Below, one piece after another: positions 8,999 to 17,164 of a DNA stretch of 62,594 nt. The stretch's first letter is position 1, and the number at the start of each line of letters is the position of its first letter. The position numbers were made by a program, and so were the translations under genes. A model generated the notes under the pieces. The model was not told where the DNA came from, did not search any database, and saw only the letters and a program-made list of their open reading frames with translations. Source of the DNA: an uncultured Corynebacterium sp. (GTDB taxonomy: Bacteria; Actinomycetota; Actinomycetes; Mycobacteriales; Mycobacteriaceae); the NCBI RefSeq assembly GCF_946222305.1, contig NZ_CAMIHZ010000012.1, positions 1 through 62,594 on the forward strand. Direction: 5' to 3'.

Positions 8999-10645
8999 AT
9001 GACCTCACCAAAAAATCCCCAGTCCCCCGGCGACACTGGCACCAGCGACAAAACCAATCAACCCGCCAACAATCACGCAGCTGACAACCACACAGTCGAT
9101 TACACCGCCAGGCACCCCGAGCGTCTGGTCGTGGTCACCGGCGCGACCGGATACGTCGGCGGCCGCCTAATCACTGAGCTTTTGCACGCTGGTTTCCGCG
9201 TGCGCGCCACCTCCCGTCGCATCACCAGCCTGCGCCGCTTCCCCTGGTTCGATCAGATCGAACCTGTGGAAGCCGATCTCCGCGATCCCGACGATATCGC
9301 CCGCCTGTGCGAGGGCGCCGATAGCCTGTTTTACCTTGTGCACTCCATGGGCGATAGCGATGAAGACTTCGAGGAAGTGGAGCAAGAAACCGCCCGCAAC
9401 GTCGCCACGGCTGCAGAAAACGCTGGTCTGCGGCAGATCACATACCTTTCCGGGCTGCACCCCAAGGATATCCCCACCGAGCAGCTGTCCAAGCACATGC
9501 GCTCCCGCGAGAAAGTCGCGCAGATCCTGCTGGATTCTTCCGTGCCGACCATCGTCTACCAAGCAGCCACCCTCATCGGTTCCGGTTCGGCGTCATATGA
9601 AATGATCCGGCACCTCACCGAGCGCCTACCAGTAATGATCGCGCCGAAGTGGATCGACAACATCATTGAACCAATCAGCATCCGAGATGCACTGTACTAC
9701 TTGGTGGCGTCGGTCGACCTCGATGAACCCGTGAACCGCGCCTTCGATATCGGCGGTGGAAAGCGCTACAAGTTCTCTGACTTGCTGCGCCTATACGGCA
9801 AGGAGCGTGGCCTCAAGCGCTTCATTCGCGCAGTACCTCTTTCCCTGCCCATGGACACTCTCTCCGGTCTGTGGATCGCTCTGGTCACGCCCGCGCCCAA
9901 GGGGTTGGCCATTCCTCTGGCGCAGTCCATGGCCAAGGATTCTGTAACCGCCGAACACGATATCGCAGACATCATCCCGGATCCCCCGGCTGGCTTGGCG
10001 GATTACCCCACATCCGTCCGCCGCGCCCTGCACCGCGAACAAACCGGAACAGTGGAAACGTCGTGGGACGGCAGCTGGCGTAAGGCCGCGTTGGTCGATT
10101 CGGCGCAACGCGACGTGGCCCAGTCCCAAACGACGGACGCCTCATGGTCCGGGCACACCGTGTACACCGACGTGCGCACCGCCACCACCTCCATCGCCCG
10201 CGATAGGGTCTGGAATGTCATCGAAGGCATCGGTGGCGAGCACGGCTGGTACTCCGTGGGCTTGCTGTGGACGATTCGTGGCGTGCTGGACAAGCTGGCT
10301 GGAGGCCCGGGCCTGGGTGGTCGCCGCGATCCGGTTCACCTGCGCGAAGGCGATCGCGTGGACTGGTGGCGCGTGGAGAGCATCACCCCTCACGAGCGCC
10401 TCGTGCTTCGCGCCGAGATGAAACTAGACGGGCGCGCTTGGCTGATTTTCGAGCTTTCGGATGCCACAGGAGACAACGGGCTCCCGACTGGCGAGACGAA
10501 GTACACCCAACGGGCGCTGTACTACCCGCAAGGGTTGGCGGGGCGCCTGTACTGGGCCGCGATGCTGCCCTTCCACCGAGTGATTTTCCCCGTGATGGTA
10601 AAGAACATTTTGAAGGCTGCGGAATCCGGCACGAACGCTCGCTAA
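8999..10645 (+). CDS. SDR-family NAD(P)-binding protein with DUF2867 domain
   Basis: A 548-aa two-domain protein. The N-terminal half is an extended/atypical short-chain dehydrogenase with the Rossmann motif VVTGATGYVGGRL near residue 43. It resembles NmrA/complex I NDUFA9-like NAD(P)-binding proteins. The C-terminal part, from about residue 380, matches the DUF2867 fold (GLLWTIRGVLDKLAGGPGLGG). The first 35 residues are rich in Asn, Thr and Pro and probably disordered. The start is placed at ATG 8999 because the earlier ATG lies in the preceding terminator. Similar fusions are widespread in actinobacteria but have no proven reaction. A short unknown gene follows within ten bases. Confidence 0.8.
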   Translation: MTSPKNPQSPGDTGTSDKTNQPANNHAADNHTVDYTARHPERLVVVTGATGYVGGRLITELLHAGFRVRATSRRITSLRRFPWFDQIEPVEADLRDPDDIARLCEGADSLFYLVHSMGDSDEDFEEVEQETARNVATAAENAGLRQITYLSGLHPKDIPTEQLSKHMRSREKVAQILLDSSVPTIVYQAATLIGSGSASYEMIRHLTERLPVMIAPKWIDNIIEPISIRDALYYLVASVDLDEPVNRAFDIGGGKRYKFSDLLRLYGKERGLKRFIRAVPLSLPMDTLSGLWIALVTPAPKGLAIPLAQSMAKDSVTAEHDIADIIPDPPAGLADYPTSVRRALHREQTGTVETSWDGSWRKAALVDSAQRDVAQSQTTDASWSGHTVYTDVRTATTSIARDRVWNVIEGIGGEHGWYSVGLLWTIRGVLDKLAGGPGLGGRRDPVHLREGDRVDWWRVESITPHERLVLRAEMKLDGRAWLIFELSDATGDNGLPTGETKYTQRALYYPQGLAGRLYWAAMLPFHRVIFPVMVKNILKAAESGTNAR

Positions 10646-10655
10646 ACTATTGGGT

Positions 10656-10967
10656 ATGAATTCCATCATCGCCCGCGTGAAGAACTCTGCCCTGACCTTC
10701 CCGCAGGTCCATACCCCCGGTGTGGCCGGGGCGTTGGTTCGTTCCCTCACCGGCAGCAGCGCCAAGTCGAGCTCGTCGGCTTCTTCCTTTCATTCCGACG
10801 CCACCTACCGCAGCCCCGCCCTCAGCATCGGCCAAGCGGGTCAGCGGTACGCTCCGCAATACCCGGAAAACAGTCGCGTGGATGGCATTGTTGCCGCTCA
10901 GGCCGCGGCCGCGCGCCCCGCTCCAGCTCAAAAGCTGGAGCGGTCCGTCGTGGATGTAGAAACCTAG
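10656..10967 (+). CDS. Small hypothetical protein
   Basis: A 103-aa protein I do not recognise. It is Ser/Ala rich, with a run of serines near residues 35-43 and no clear membrane helix or Cys/His motif. The ATG at 10656 lies ten bases after the stop of the SDR/DUF2867 gene, and its G+C and codon use match its neighbours, so it is probably translated from the same mRNA. It could be an overcalled frame, since the composition is low complexity. Confidence 0.45.
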   Translation: MNSIIARVKNSALTFPQVHTPGVAGALVRSLTGSSAKSSSSASSFHSDATYRSPALSIGQAGQRYAPQYPENSRVDGIVAAQAAAARPAPAQKLERSVVDVET

Positions 10968-11064
10968 AGCCCTACCGCAGGCCCGCGGGCGGGATCGGCG
11001 GGGTCGGCGTCGGACCAAAAAATCCCCGTGAACCCCGCCATCAAGGCGACGGGCGCCGCACCGT

Positions 11065-12063
11065 CTATGGCCGGGGGACCAAGAACGTGCCCGCGCCCTG
11101 GATGGCTTCGACCTCCATGGGGAGCGGGGCGAATTTATCGCCATCGGCGTAACCGTTGATATCTGGCATCACGATGCGAACGCGCTGGCTGCGATACATA
11201 TCGAGCCCTTCTTCGTCGCGAATGTCGCCGGTAAAGACCTTCCGGAATTTCAAGGCGGCCTTGGTGCGCGAGAGGCGGCCCATGACCGTGACCTCCAGCC
11301 GCCCGTCGTGGTGATTCGCGTCCGGGCAGATGTACATGCCACCACCGTAGGAACGTGTGACACCCATGGCGCAGAGCGTGGCTTGGGTTTCGATCACCCG
11401 CTGGGTCGGTTCGCCGGCGTCCAAGACCAGCGTGGTGGGGATGGAATGGAAGTTGAGAAATTCCAGCACGATCGCGAGGTTGTAGCGATTGCGACCCTTG
11501 GGCCATTTGATTTGGTTGGTGCGGTCGGAAACAAGCGAATCGAATCCCGCGCACGCGATGGTTCCGAACCAGTACGTGCTTTCCGGGGCACCGAGGTCGC
11601 GCTGGGTGATGTCCGTACCCTGTGGATAGGCGCGCATCTGCCCCAGATCGGCAGTGGTCCAGAAACCATGAGCGATGACTTCGGCCGCCTTCACCGGATC
11701 AGTGGGAATGCCGTATTCGCGAGCGTGATCATTGCCCGTGCCCGCTGGGATGATGCCCAAAGGTTTACCGGATTGCGCCTGCTCCTGCAGTGCTAGAGCG
11801 ATGAGACCATCGCCGCCTGCCACAACAAGGGCGTCAATACGGTCATCAGCGATCATGGCGGCAGCCAACTCACGGGAAGCCTCAGGGCTGGAGCCCTGAA
11901 TGGACACCACATCCACGCCAAGTTGATTGAGGCGCTGCTTAGCTTTGGTGGCGGTGTTACTGGCGCTGCCTTTACCGGCGGCGGGGTTGGTCAGCAACGC
12001 CACGCGCTTGATGGTGGCGGTGCCGACTTCGAAGGGGCCGTCGGAATGATGAATCGTGGACAT
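11065..12063 (-). CDS. YegS/DgkB-type lipid (diacylglycerol) kinase
   Basis: A 332-aa DAGK-catalytic family protein expected to phosphorylate diacylglycerol or a related lipid with ATP at the inner membrane face. LLTNPAAGKGSA starts near residue 20, the nucleotide-binding VAGGDG motif is near residue 82 and GIIPAGTGNDHARE near residue 105, all in the normal order. The start ATG at 12063 lies 17 bases after the stop of the AGPS-like gene, so the two form an operon divergent from glpD. Together these suggest glycerolipid turnover. The exact lipid substrate is unknown; Rv2252-type enzymes are the nearest characterised actinobacterial relatives I know. Confidence 0.85.
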   Translation of the reverse strand: MSTIHHSDGPFEVGTATIKRVALLTNPAAGKGSASNTATKAKQRLNQLGVDVVSIQGSSPEASRELAAAMIADDRIDALVVAGGDGLIALALQEQAQSGKPLGIIPAGTGNDHAREYGIPTDPVKAAEVIAHGFWTTADLGQMRAYPQGTDITQRDLGAPESTYWFGTIACAGFDSLVSDRTNQIKWPKGRNRYNLAIVLEFLNFHSIPTTLVLDAGEPTQRVIETQATLCAMGVTRSYGGGMYICPDANHHDGRLEVTVMGRLSRTKAALKFRKVFTGDIRDEEGLDMYRSQRVRIVMPDINGYADGDKFAPLPMEVEAIQGAGTFLVPRP

Positions 12064-12080
12064 GTGTTGCTCGTTTCTGA

Positions 12081-13793
12081 CTAGCTGAGCTCGCGCTTCG
12101 CTTCCGGGGCCGCCTGTTCTGGGGTTAACGCGTAAGTCTTTCCAGGGTTCAAGATTCCCGCTGGGTCCAGTTCGCGTTTTACGGCTTGGAGCGCTGCAAT
12201 ACCCAGTTCACCGATCTCGAGCCCCATCCACGGCAAATGGTCGGTGCCCACTGCATGGTGGTGGGTAACGGTGGCATTGTGGGTTGCCATTGCCTCCGAC
12301 GCCGCCGTTTTCGCCTTTTTCCAGCGCTGTTCCGGGTTTTCGCCCGCATCTGCGACCACGGTGAAGTACAGGGAGCAGCCCTCGGCATACACGTGGGAAA
12401 CGTGGCACATGATCAGGGCTGGCGAACCGTCCGCGACCAGTGCGCGTGAGAGGGCATTACCTACCGCCTTCTTCAGACGTGGCACATTGGACCAGTCCGT
12501 CGCGGTCTCCAAAGTTTCACATAAGGCACCTGCATCGATGAGGGAATCGCGCAGAACGGGAGCGCCGAAGCGACCCTGTTCCCACTTGCGGACTGGGCCT
12601 TCCCCAAGGGAAACACCGCCGTGGGCCAGCATGATGGCGCGAGTTTCCGCGTGGCGGGATTGTGCGTGTTGGGTGGTGCCCTCGAAGACCGTCAGGGCGA
12701 GGCATCCGGTGTGCTGAGATTCATCCTGTTCACCGATGTTGTCGGTGCTGGTGAGGTTGACGCTGGACTCAATCTCATCGGAGAGGCGCAGAACGGTTGG
12801 GCCCGCCCCGGTCTGCTCAACGTCGCGCAAAGCGTTCACACCGTCGACGAACGTGGGGAAGCTAAAGGCCTCATACAGCTTCGTCTCCGGGATGGGGTGC
12901 ACGCGCACACGCACCTTGGTGATGATTCCCAAGGTTCCTTCGGATCCGAGGAACAGTTGCTTTAGTGCCGGGCCAGCCGCCGTTGCTGGGGAAGCCTGCC
13001 CCGCCTCGATGATGCCCTTCGGCGTGACCACGGTCATGGACCGCACCATGTCATCGAAACGACCGTAGCCTGCGGAGTTCTGTCCGGAACTGCGGGTAGC
13101 GGCGAAGCCACCAATCGTGGCATAGGGGAAGGACTGTGGGAAGTGTCCCAGCTGGAGTCCCTCCTCACTGAGCAACATCTCCGCATGCGGACCGGAGAGG
13201 CCGGAGCCCAGGGTGGCCAGACCGGAAACGGGATCCACGTCCTCCAGCTGATCGAAACGCGCAAGATCCATGCTGATCACCGCACGGTGCCCGCCGTCGA
13301 CGGGGTTCAAGCCTCCTACGACAGAAGTGCCGCCGCCGAAAGGCACGACTGCGATCTTTTCTTCCGTGCAGTATTCGAGGATACGGAGCACTTCCCCATC
13401 CGTCGCGGGTGCGACGACTAGATCGGGTGCGTCAATCTCCCCATCGATGCGCCAATCCAACAGGTCCAGGTAGCTCTTGCCACGAGCGCGGGGCATGCGC
13501 TGATCGTCATCGGAAGAAACGAAAGCCTCGCCGACAATGCCGGCAAAAACGCCGCGGTCACGCTCGGTAGTGCGAGGGGCGGACAGGCGGATTTGAGCGG
13601 CGGGGCGTCGAGGTAAAGAACCTTGCACCCCCAACAGCTTGCCCAGCATTTTCTTGATGGAATCGTTGAGGGGCTTGGCTTCGTCCTCAGTGCCCCAAAG
13701 GTTGAAAACCATCGGGGGAACCGGCAGCGAGCGAAGTGGCTCGCGGTTAATGGCGGGGTTGGGAACCTGATCAGCCTTTGGATTGTGACTCAT
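12081..13793 (-). CDS. FAD-binding oxidase, alkylglycerone-phosphate synthase-like
   Basis: A 570-aa VAO-type flavoprotein. The N-terminal FAD-binding domain spans about residues 125-300 (FGGGTSVVGG, then GSEGTLGIIT near 290) and the FAD-oxidase C-terminal domain follows. Features of animal AGPS are kept: an Arg in the VLRLSDE segment, the CHVSHVYAEG block and the triple-His THHHAVG motif near residue 515. AGPS swaps the acyl chain of acyl-DHAP for a fatty alcohol, making ether lipids. Bacterial relatives are often simply called FAD-linked oxidases, so this reaction is plausible but unproven. It is co-transcribed with the lipid kinase and divergent from glpD. Confidence 0.8.
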   Translation of the reverse strand: MSHNPKADQVPNPAINREPLRSLPVPPMVFNLWGTEDEAKPLNDSIKKMLGKLLGVQGSLPRRPAAQIRLSAPRTTERDRGVFAGIVGEAFVSSDDDQRMPRARGKSYLDLLDWRIDGEIDAPDLVVAPATDGEVLRILEYCTEEKIAVVPFGGGTSVVGGLNPVDGGHRAVISMDLARFDQLEDVDPVSGLATLGSGLSGPHAEMLLSEEGLQLGHFPQSFPYATIGGFAATRSSGQNSAGYGRFDDMVRSMTVVTPKGIIEAGQASPATAAGPALKQLFLGSEGTLGIITKVRVRVHPIPETKLYEAFSFPTFVDGVNALRDVEQTGAGPTVLRLSDEIESSVNLTSTDNIGEQDESQHTGCLALTVFEGTTQHAQSRHAETRAIMLAHGGVSLGEGPVRKWEQGRFGAPVLRDSLIDAGALCETLETATDWSNVPRLKKAVGNALSRALVADGSPALIMCHVSHVYAEGCSLYFTVVADAGENPEQRWKKAKTAASEAMATHNATVTHHHAVGTDHLPWMGLEIGELGIAALQAVKRELDPAGILNPGKTYALTPEQAAPEAKRELS

Positions 13794-13829
13794 GCTCGAC
13801 AGTTTACTGATTGGAGTACGTTAAAGATT

Positions 13830-15545
13830 ATGAATCGCATTACCAATGCCACATCTCTGGCGAATCAGACCACCCGGGGCCTCCAGAATTCTCAGCACTC
13901 CACTTTCAACTACGCGGGTGCAGCGCTTTCTCCACAACGCCATACTCGCCTGATGGAGAAATTACGTTCGGGTAGCTCGGATCGATCCTCCACTTACGAT
14001 CTAGTGGTTGTTGGTGCCGGCGTTACTGGTGCTGGCGTGGCGCTAGATGCTGCCACCCGCGGATTGAGCGTGTTGCTCGTGGATAAGGAGGACTTGGCTT
14101 TCGGCACTTCTCGCTGGTCTTCGAAGTTGGCCCATGGCGGTTTGCGCTACCTGGCCAGCGGAAACGTTGGTATCGCACGGCGCAACGCCGCCGAGCGTGG
14201 CATCCTCATGGAGGTCACCGCCCCGCACCTCACGCGCGCGCTGGGGCAGGTGGTTCCCGTCATGTCCGCATTCTCCGCGCTGAACAATGTGCTGCCGCGC
14301 CTGGGCTTCGTCGCCGGCGATGCACTGCGTATCGCTGCGGGCACATCGGGTAAGACTCTTCCTCACTCCCGGACGATTTCCGCTCGGCGAGTTGCGGAAC
14401 TTTGCCCCGCAGTCGATCGTCACAACGTGAAGTTCGGGTACCTGAATTATGATGGTCAACTTATCGATGACGCCGCCCTAGTCACCGCGCTCGCGCGCAC
14501 GGCTGGGGGTTTTGGGGCTGATGTATTGACGCACTGTCGGGTGGAATCCGTGGACGAATTGCCTGCCGATCGTGTGGCACATTCTGGCAGCGCGAATGCT
14601 GCCGTGAGCCTCAACGTGGAGGGCGAAACTCTTGTGGTCCACGCGGCCGCCGTAGTGAATGCCACCGGCGTATGGGCGGGCGACTTGGATGAGACCGTGA
14701 AAGTCACGCCGTCGCGCGGCACCCACTTGGTTGTTGATGCCGAGAAGTTGGGCTACCCCGAAGGCGCGTTGACCGTGCCCGTTCCCGGCGCCACCAACCG
14801 CTTCTGTTTCATCCTGCCCACCCAACTGGGGCGCTGCTACATCGGCCTGACCGATGAGCAGGCCCAGCTGGAGGATGTGCCCACGGCCCCCGAGGAAGAT
14901 GTGCAGTGGATCTTGGACGTGGTGAACCAGGCGCTGCTGGTGGACCTGACCGCGGATGATGTGATCGGCACGTTCGCTGGCCTGCGTCCGCTGGTGGAGA
15001 TTGCGGGGCCGGGCAAGGTGGCGTCGAACCAAGAAAATGGTACAGGCGGCGAACGGCACACGGCGGACCTGCCGCGCGAGCATGCGATCCTCGTGCGTGG
15101 TCCGATGGTGACCGTGACCGGTGGCAAGCTGACGGAGTATCGCCTGATGGCCGAGCAGACCGTGGATCGGGTGCTGGCAGAGGGGCTGATCGCGAAGGCC
15201 AAGATTGGCCCTTGCGTGACGAAGCAGACCCCGCTGATCGGTGCGCCTACCCGCCCGGAGCAGGCCGCGCAGCTCACGTCGTCCGATGCCTCGGAAGGTT
15301 CGGCAGCGACCGCGGAAACGAACAACAATGCGGATCAGGGCAGCCTGATTGCGCGCCCGGATGAGCCAGTGGTTCCGGGGCTGGCGGTCACGCGTGGCCG
15401 GCTGAGTTTCGCGGTGACGCATGAGGGCGCGCGGACGATATCCGACATTTTGGATCGCCGCACGCGGATCGGGTTAGTGCCAGCGGATCGTGCGGCGGCA
15501 GAACCGGTAGCGCGGGAGGTCCTGCAAGCTGCTGGATTGAAATAA
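13830..15545 (+). CDS. glpD: Aerobic glycerol-3-phosphate dehydrogenase
   Basis: A 571-aa membrane-associated flavoenzyme oxidising sn-glycerol-3-phosphate to dihydroxyacetone phosphate and passing electrons to the quinone pool. The FAD dinucleotide-binding motif VVVGAGVTGAGVALDAA lies near residue 60. It is followed by FGTSRWSSKLAHGGLRYL, the conserved GlpD block, and a GTFAGLRPL segment near residue 390. The ATG at 13830 is chosen over a longer in-frame extension because that would run through the divergent gene. A GGAG element lies 13 bases upstream. The divergent partner operon (AGPS-like and lipid kinase) uses the same metabolites, so this may be a glycerolipid locus. Confidence 0.93.
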   Translation: MNRITNATSLANQTTRGLQNSQHSTFNYAGAALSPQRHTRLMEKLRSGSSDRSSTYDLVVVGAGVTGAGVALDAATRGLSVLLVDKEDLAFGTSRWSSKLAHGGLRYLASGNVGIARRNAAERGILMEVTAPHLTRALGQVVPVMSAFSALNNVLPRLGFVAGDALRIAAGTSGKTLPHSRTISARRVAELCPAVDRHNVKFGYLNYDGQLIDDAALVTALARTAGGFGADVLTHCRVESVDELPADRVAHSGSANAAVSLNVEGETLVVHAAAVVNATGVWAGDLDETVKVTPSRGTHLVVDAEKLGYPEGALTVPVPGATNRFCFILPTQLGRCYIGLTDEQAQLEDVPTAPEEDVQWILDVVNQALLVDLTADDVIGTFAGLRPLVEIAGPGKVASNQENGTGGERHTADLPREHAILVRGPMVTVTGGKLTEYRLMAEQTVDRVLAEGLIAKAKIGPCVTKQTPLIGAPTRPEQAAQLTSSDASEGSAATAETNNNADQGSLIARPDEPVVPGLAVTRGRLSFAVTHEGARTISDILDRRTRIGLVPADRAAAEPVAREVLQAAGLK

Positions 15546-15579
15546 ACCCGCCACCGCATTACTGCTGGTGACGGGTTTC
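15545..15579. terminator. Bidirectional terminator between glpD and tRNA-Thr
   Basis: AAACCCG-C-CACC pairs with GGTG-A-CGGGTTT across a 12-base loop. The glpD stop codon is immediately upstream on the plus strand. On the minus strand the stem is followed by TTTATTT, eight bases after the tRNA 3' end. It can serve both converging transcripts. Confidence 0.8.
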
Positions 15580-15586
15580 GTGAGAT

Positions 15587-15662
15587 GGAGCCGCTTGCGA
15601 GAATCGAACTCGCGACCTTTTCATTACGAGTGAAACGCTCTGCCGACTGAGCTAAAGCGGCG
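15587..15662 (-). tRNA. tRNA-Thr (anticodon CGT)
   Basis: Read on the minus strand, the acceptor GCCGCTT pairs with AAGCGGC, followed by discriminator T and an encoded CCA. The D-arm has TTAGCTCAGTCGGCAGAGC. The anticodon stem TTTCA/TGAAA closes the loop CTCGTAA, giving CGT (reads ACG). The T-arm GCGAGTTCGATTCTCGC is canonical. The gene is 76 bases with CCA. Confidence 0.95.
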
Positions 15663-15741
15663 CATACAAGATGTTCTCGTAGTAGTGGCTTGAGCGCTGT
15701 GGGCTCTAGCGTTCCTGATAGAACTTCAGGTACGAAGCGTA

Positions 15742-15770
15742 ATCCTAGCGGATGGGGTTCATCCGAACAA
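15742..15770 (-). promoter_or_regulatory. Candidate promoter for tRNA-Thr
   Basis: On the minus strand TTGTTC (15765-15770) and TAGGAT (15742-15747) are separated by exactly 17 bases. They lie about 80 bases before the mature tRNA 5' end, leaving a leader to be removed by RNase P. The -35 match is only moderate. Confidence 0.35.
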
Positions 15771-15825
15771 AACCGATGGTAGCTCTAGGGCGCTAGTCCC
15801 TCGCGGTGCCCGCTGCCGATGCCTA

Positions 15826-17022
15826 CTAGACCACCGCGCAGCACTGTTGCAGGCGCCCCGCCAGCGCCATCAGGGCCAGCTCGGGCTTCACATTAGACAG
15901 CAGACGCTGACGGCACTCCGTTACCGCATCAATACACTGGACGAGTGCAGCGCCGGAGTTTCTGCGTGCTAACTCACGTGCCGTAGCCGCCATGTCTGGA
16001 TGTTGGAATCCGCCCACGGGCTCGCCGTCGACGACCGCTTCAGTCGCCAGCATCATCGCATCGCGGTACAACCCAGCGATGTCGATGAGCGCCAAATCCA
16101 AGCTTTCGCCGGACTGGCGGGTGCGGCGCATCTTTTGTTTGCGCTCCAGCTCCCCGACCGCACCAGCCGAGCCACGCTGCGCTTTCGCCGCCCCTTTGCC
16201 CTTGGCCCCCACACCGTAGGCATCCTCCAACTCATCACGCTCGCGTTGGTCCTGGGTGGCCAGCAAGCTCTCGGCTTCCTCCTGGGCCTTGGCCACCAGC
16301 TCTCCCACGTAGCGATAAAGTTTCGCGGGTTCATAAACCAACTGAGGCACCTTCAGGGCCGCGGCGCGTTTCGCCCTAGCTTTTTCGTCACGCGCGAGGT
16401 GCCGCGCCCGGCCGATGTGTCCGCCGGAGACACCCGCGGCCCACCGAGCTTGTTCGGGGGTAAGGTCCAGCGTGGCGTCGGACAAAAGAACCCCCTCCAC
16501 TGCCTCGGGCGAAGGTGTGGGGATGTAGACGTGCCGACAGCGCGAGCGCAGAGTAATAGAGATATCCGTAGGATCCGTAGACGGTGCGCACAGCACGAAG
16601 AAAGTACTGGCCGGTGGCTCCTCGACCGACTTCAACAGGGAGTTGGAACCAGCGGCATTGAGTCGGTCGGCGTGCTCGACCACAATCACGCGCCGCCGCC
16701 CCACGGTGGGAAGCTTGGCTGCATCGGAGATCACTTCGCGAACCTTATCCGCGTGAATCCACACACCATCGGTACTGACCCAAATGACATCCGGGTGTGT
16801 GCCCGCCTGCACCATCCGGCACTGATCACACTGCCCGCACCCATTGTTGGGGCAGACCAACCCCGCCGCGAAAGCCTTAGCCGCAATGGACCGCCCCGAA
16901 CCGGGCGGGCCGGTGAACAACCACGAATGGGTCAATGCCTGGGGATCCGACACAGCCCGCTGCAGTTGTTCCCGCACGTCGGGGGCGGTGATGGTGGCGA
17001 ATACACCGGCGTTGTTTGTCAT
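15826..17022 (-). CDS. holB: DNA polymerase III delta' subunit
   Basis: A 398-aa clamp-loader subunit of the replicative polymerase. The N-terminal AAA+ domain has FTGPPGSGRSIAAKAFA near residue 35, a P-loop with Arg in place of the usual Lys. A Cys4 zinc module (CPNNGCGQCDQC) is near residue 60 and SVEEPP near 135. Weak or absent ATPase activity is typical of delta'. The start is placed at ATG 17022 (MTNNAGVF), because the longer frame to 17079 lacks a ribosome site and conserved sequence. In M. tuberculosis the equivalent gene (Rv3644c) is also divergent from a membrane adenylate cyclase, as here. Confidence 0.9.
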   Translation of the reverse strand: MTNNAGVFATITAPDVREQLQRAVSDPQALTHSWLFTGPPGSGRSIAAKAFAAGLVCPNNGCGQCDQCRMVQAGTHPDVIWVSTDGVWIHADKVREVISDAAKLPTVGRRRVIVVEHADRLNAAGSNSLLKSVEEPPASTFFVLCAPSTDPTDISITLRSRCRHVYIPTPSPEAVEGVLLSDATLDLTPEQARWAAGVSGGHIGRARHLARDEKARAKRAAALKVPQLVYEPAKLYRYVGELVAKAQEEAESLLATQDQRERDELEDAYGVGAKGKGAAKAQRGSAGAVGELERKQKMRRTRQSGESLDLALIDIAGLYRDAMMLATEAVVDGEPVGGFQHPDMAATARELARRNSGAALVQCIDAVTECRQRLLSNVKPELALMALAGRLQQCCAVV

Positions 17023-17164
17023 GGCTCCCCAGTCTAGTCCCCGGCCCAGACATCCCCTTGTGAATGGCTTCGGTCTCAACAGCGCGGCTGCCTACCCCAC
17101 GCAGACGCATGTGATCGCACAAACCTTTGGTACAGGCAGGTGCACAACAGTTACTCTGTTAAGC

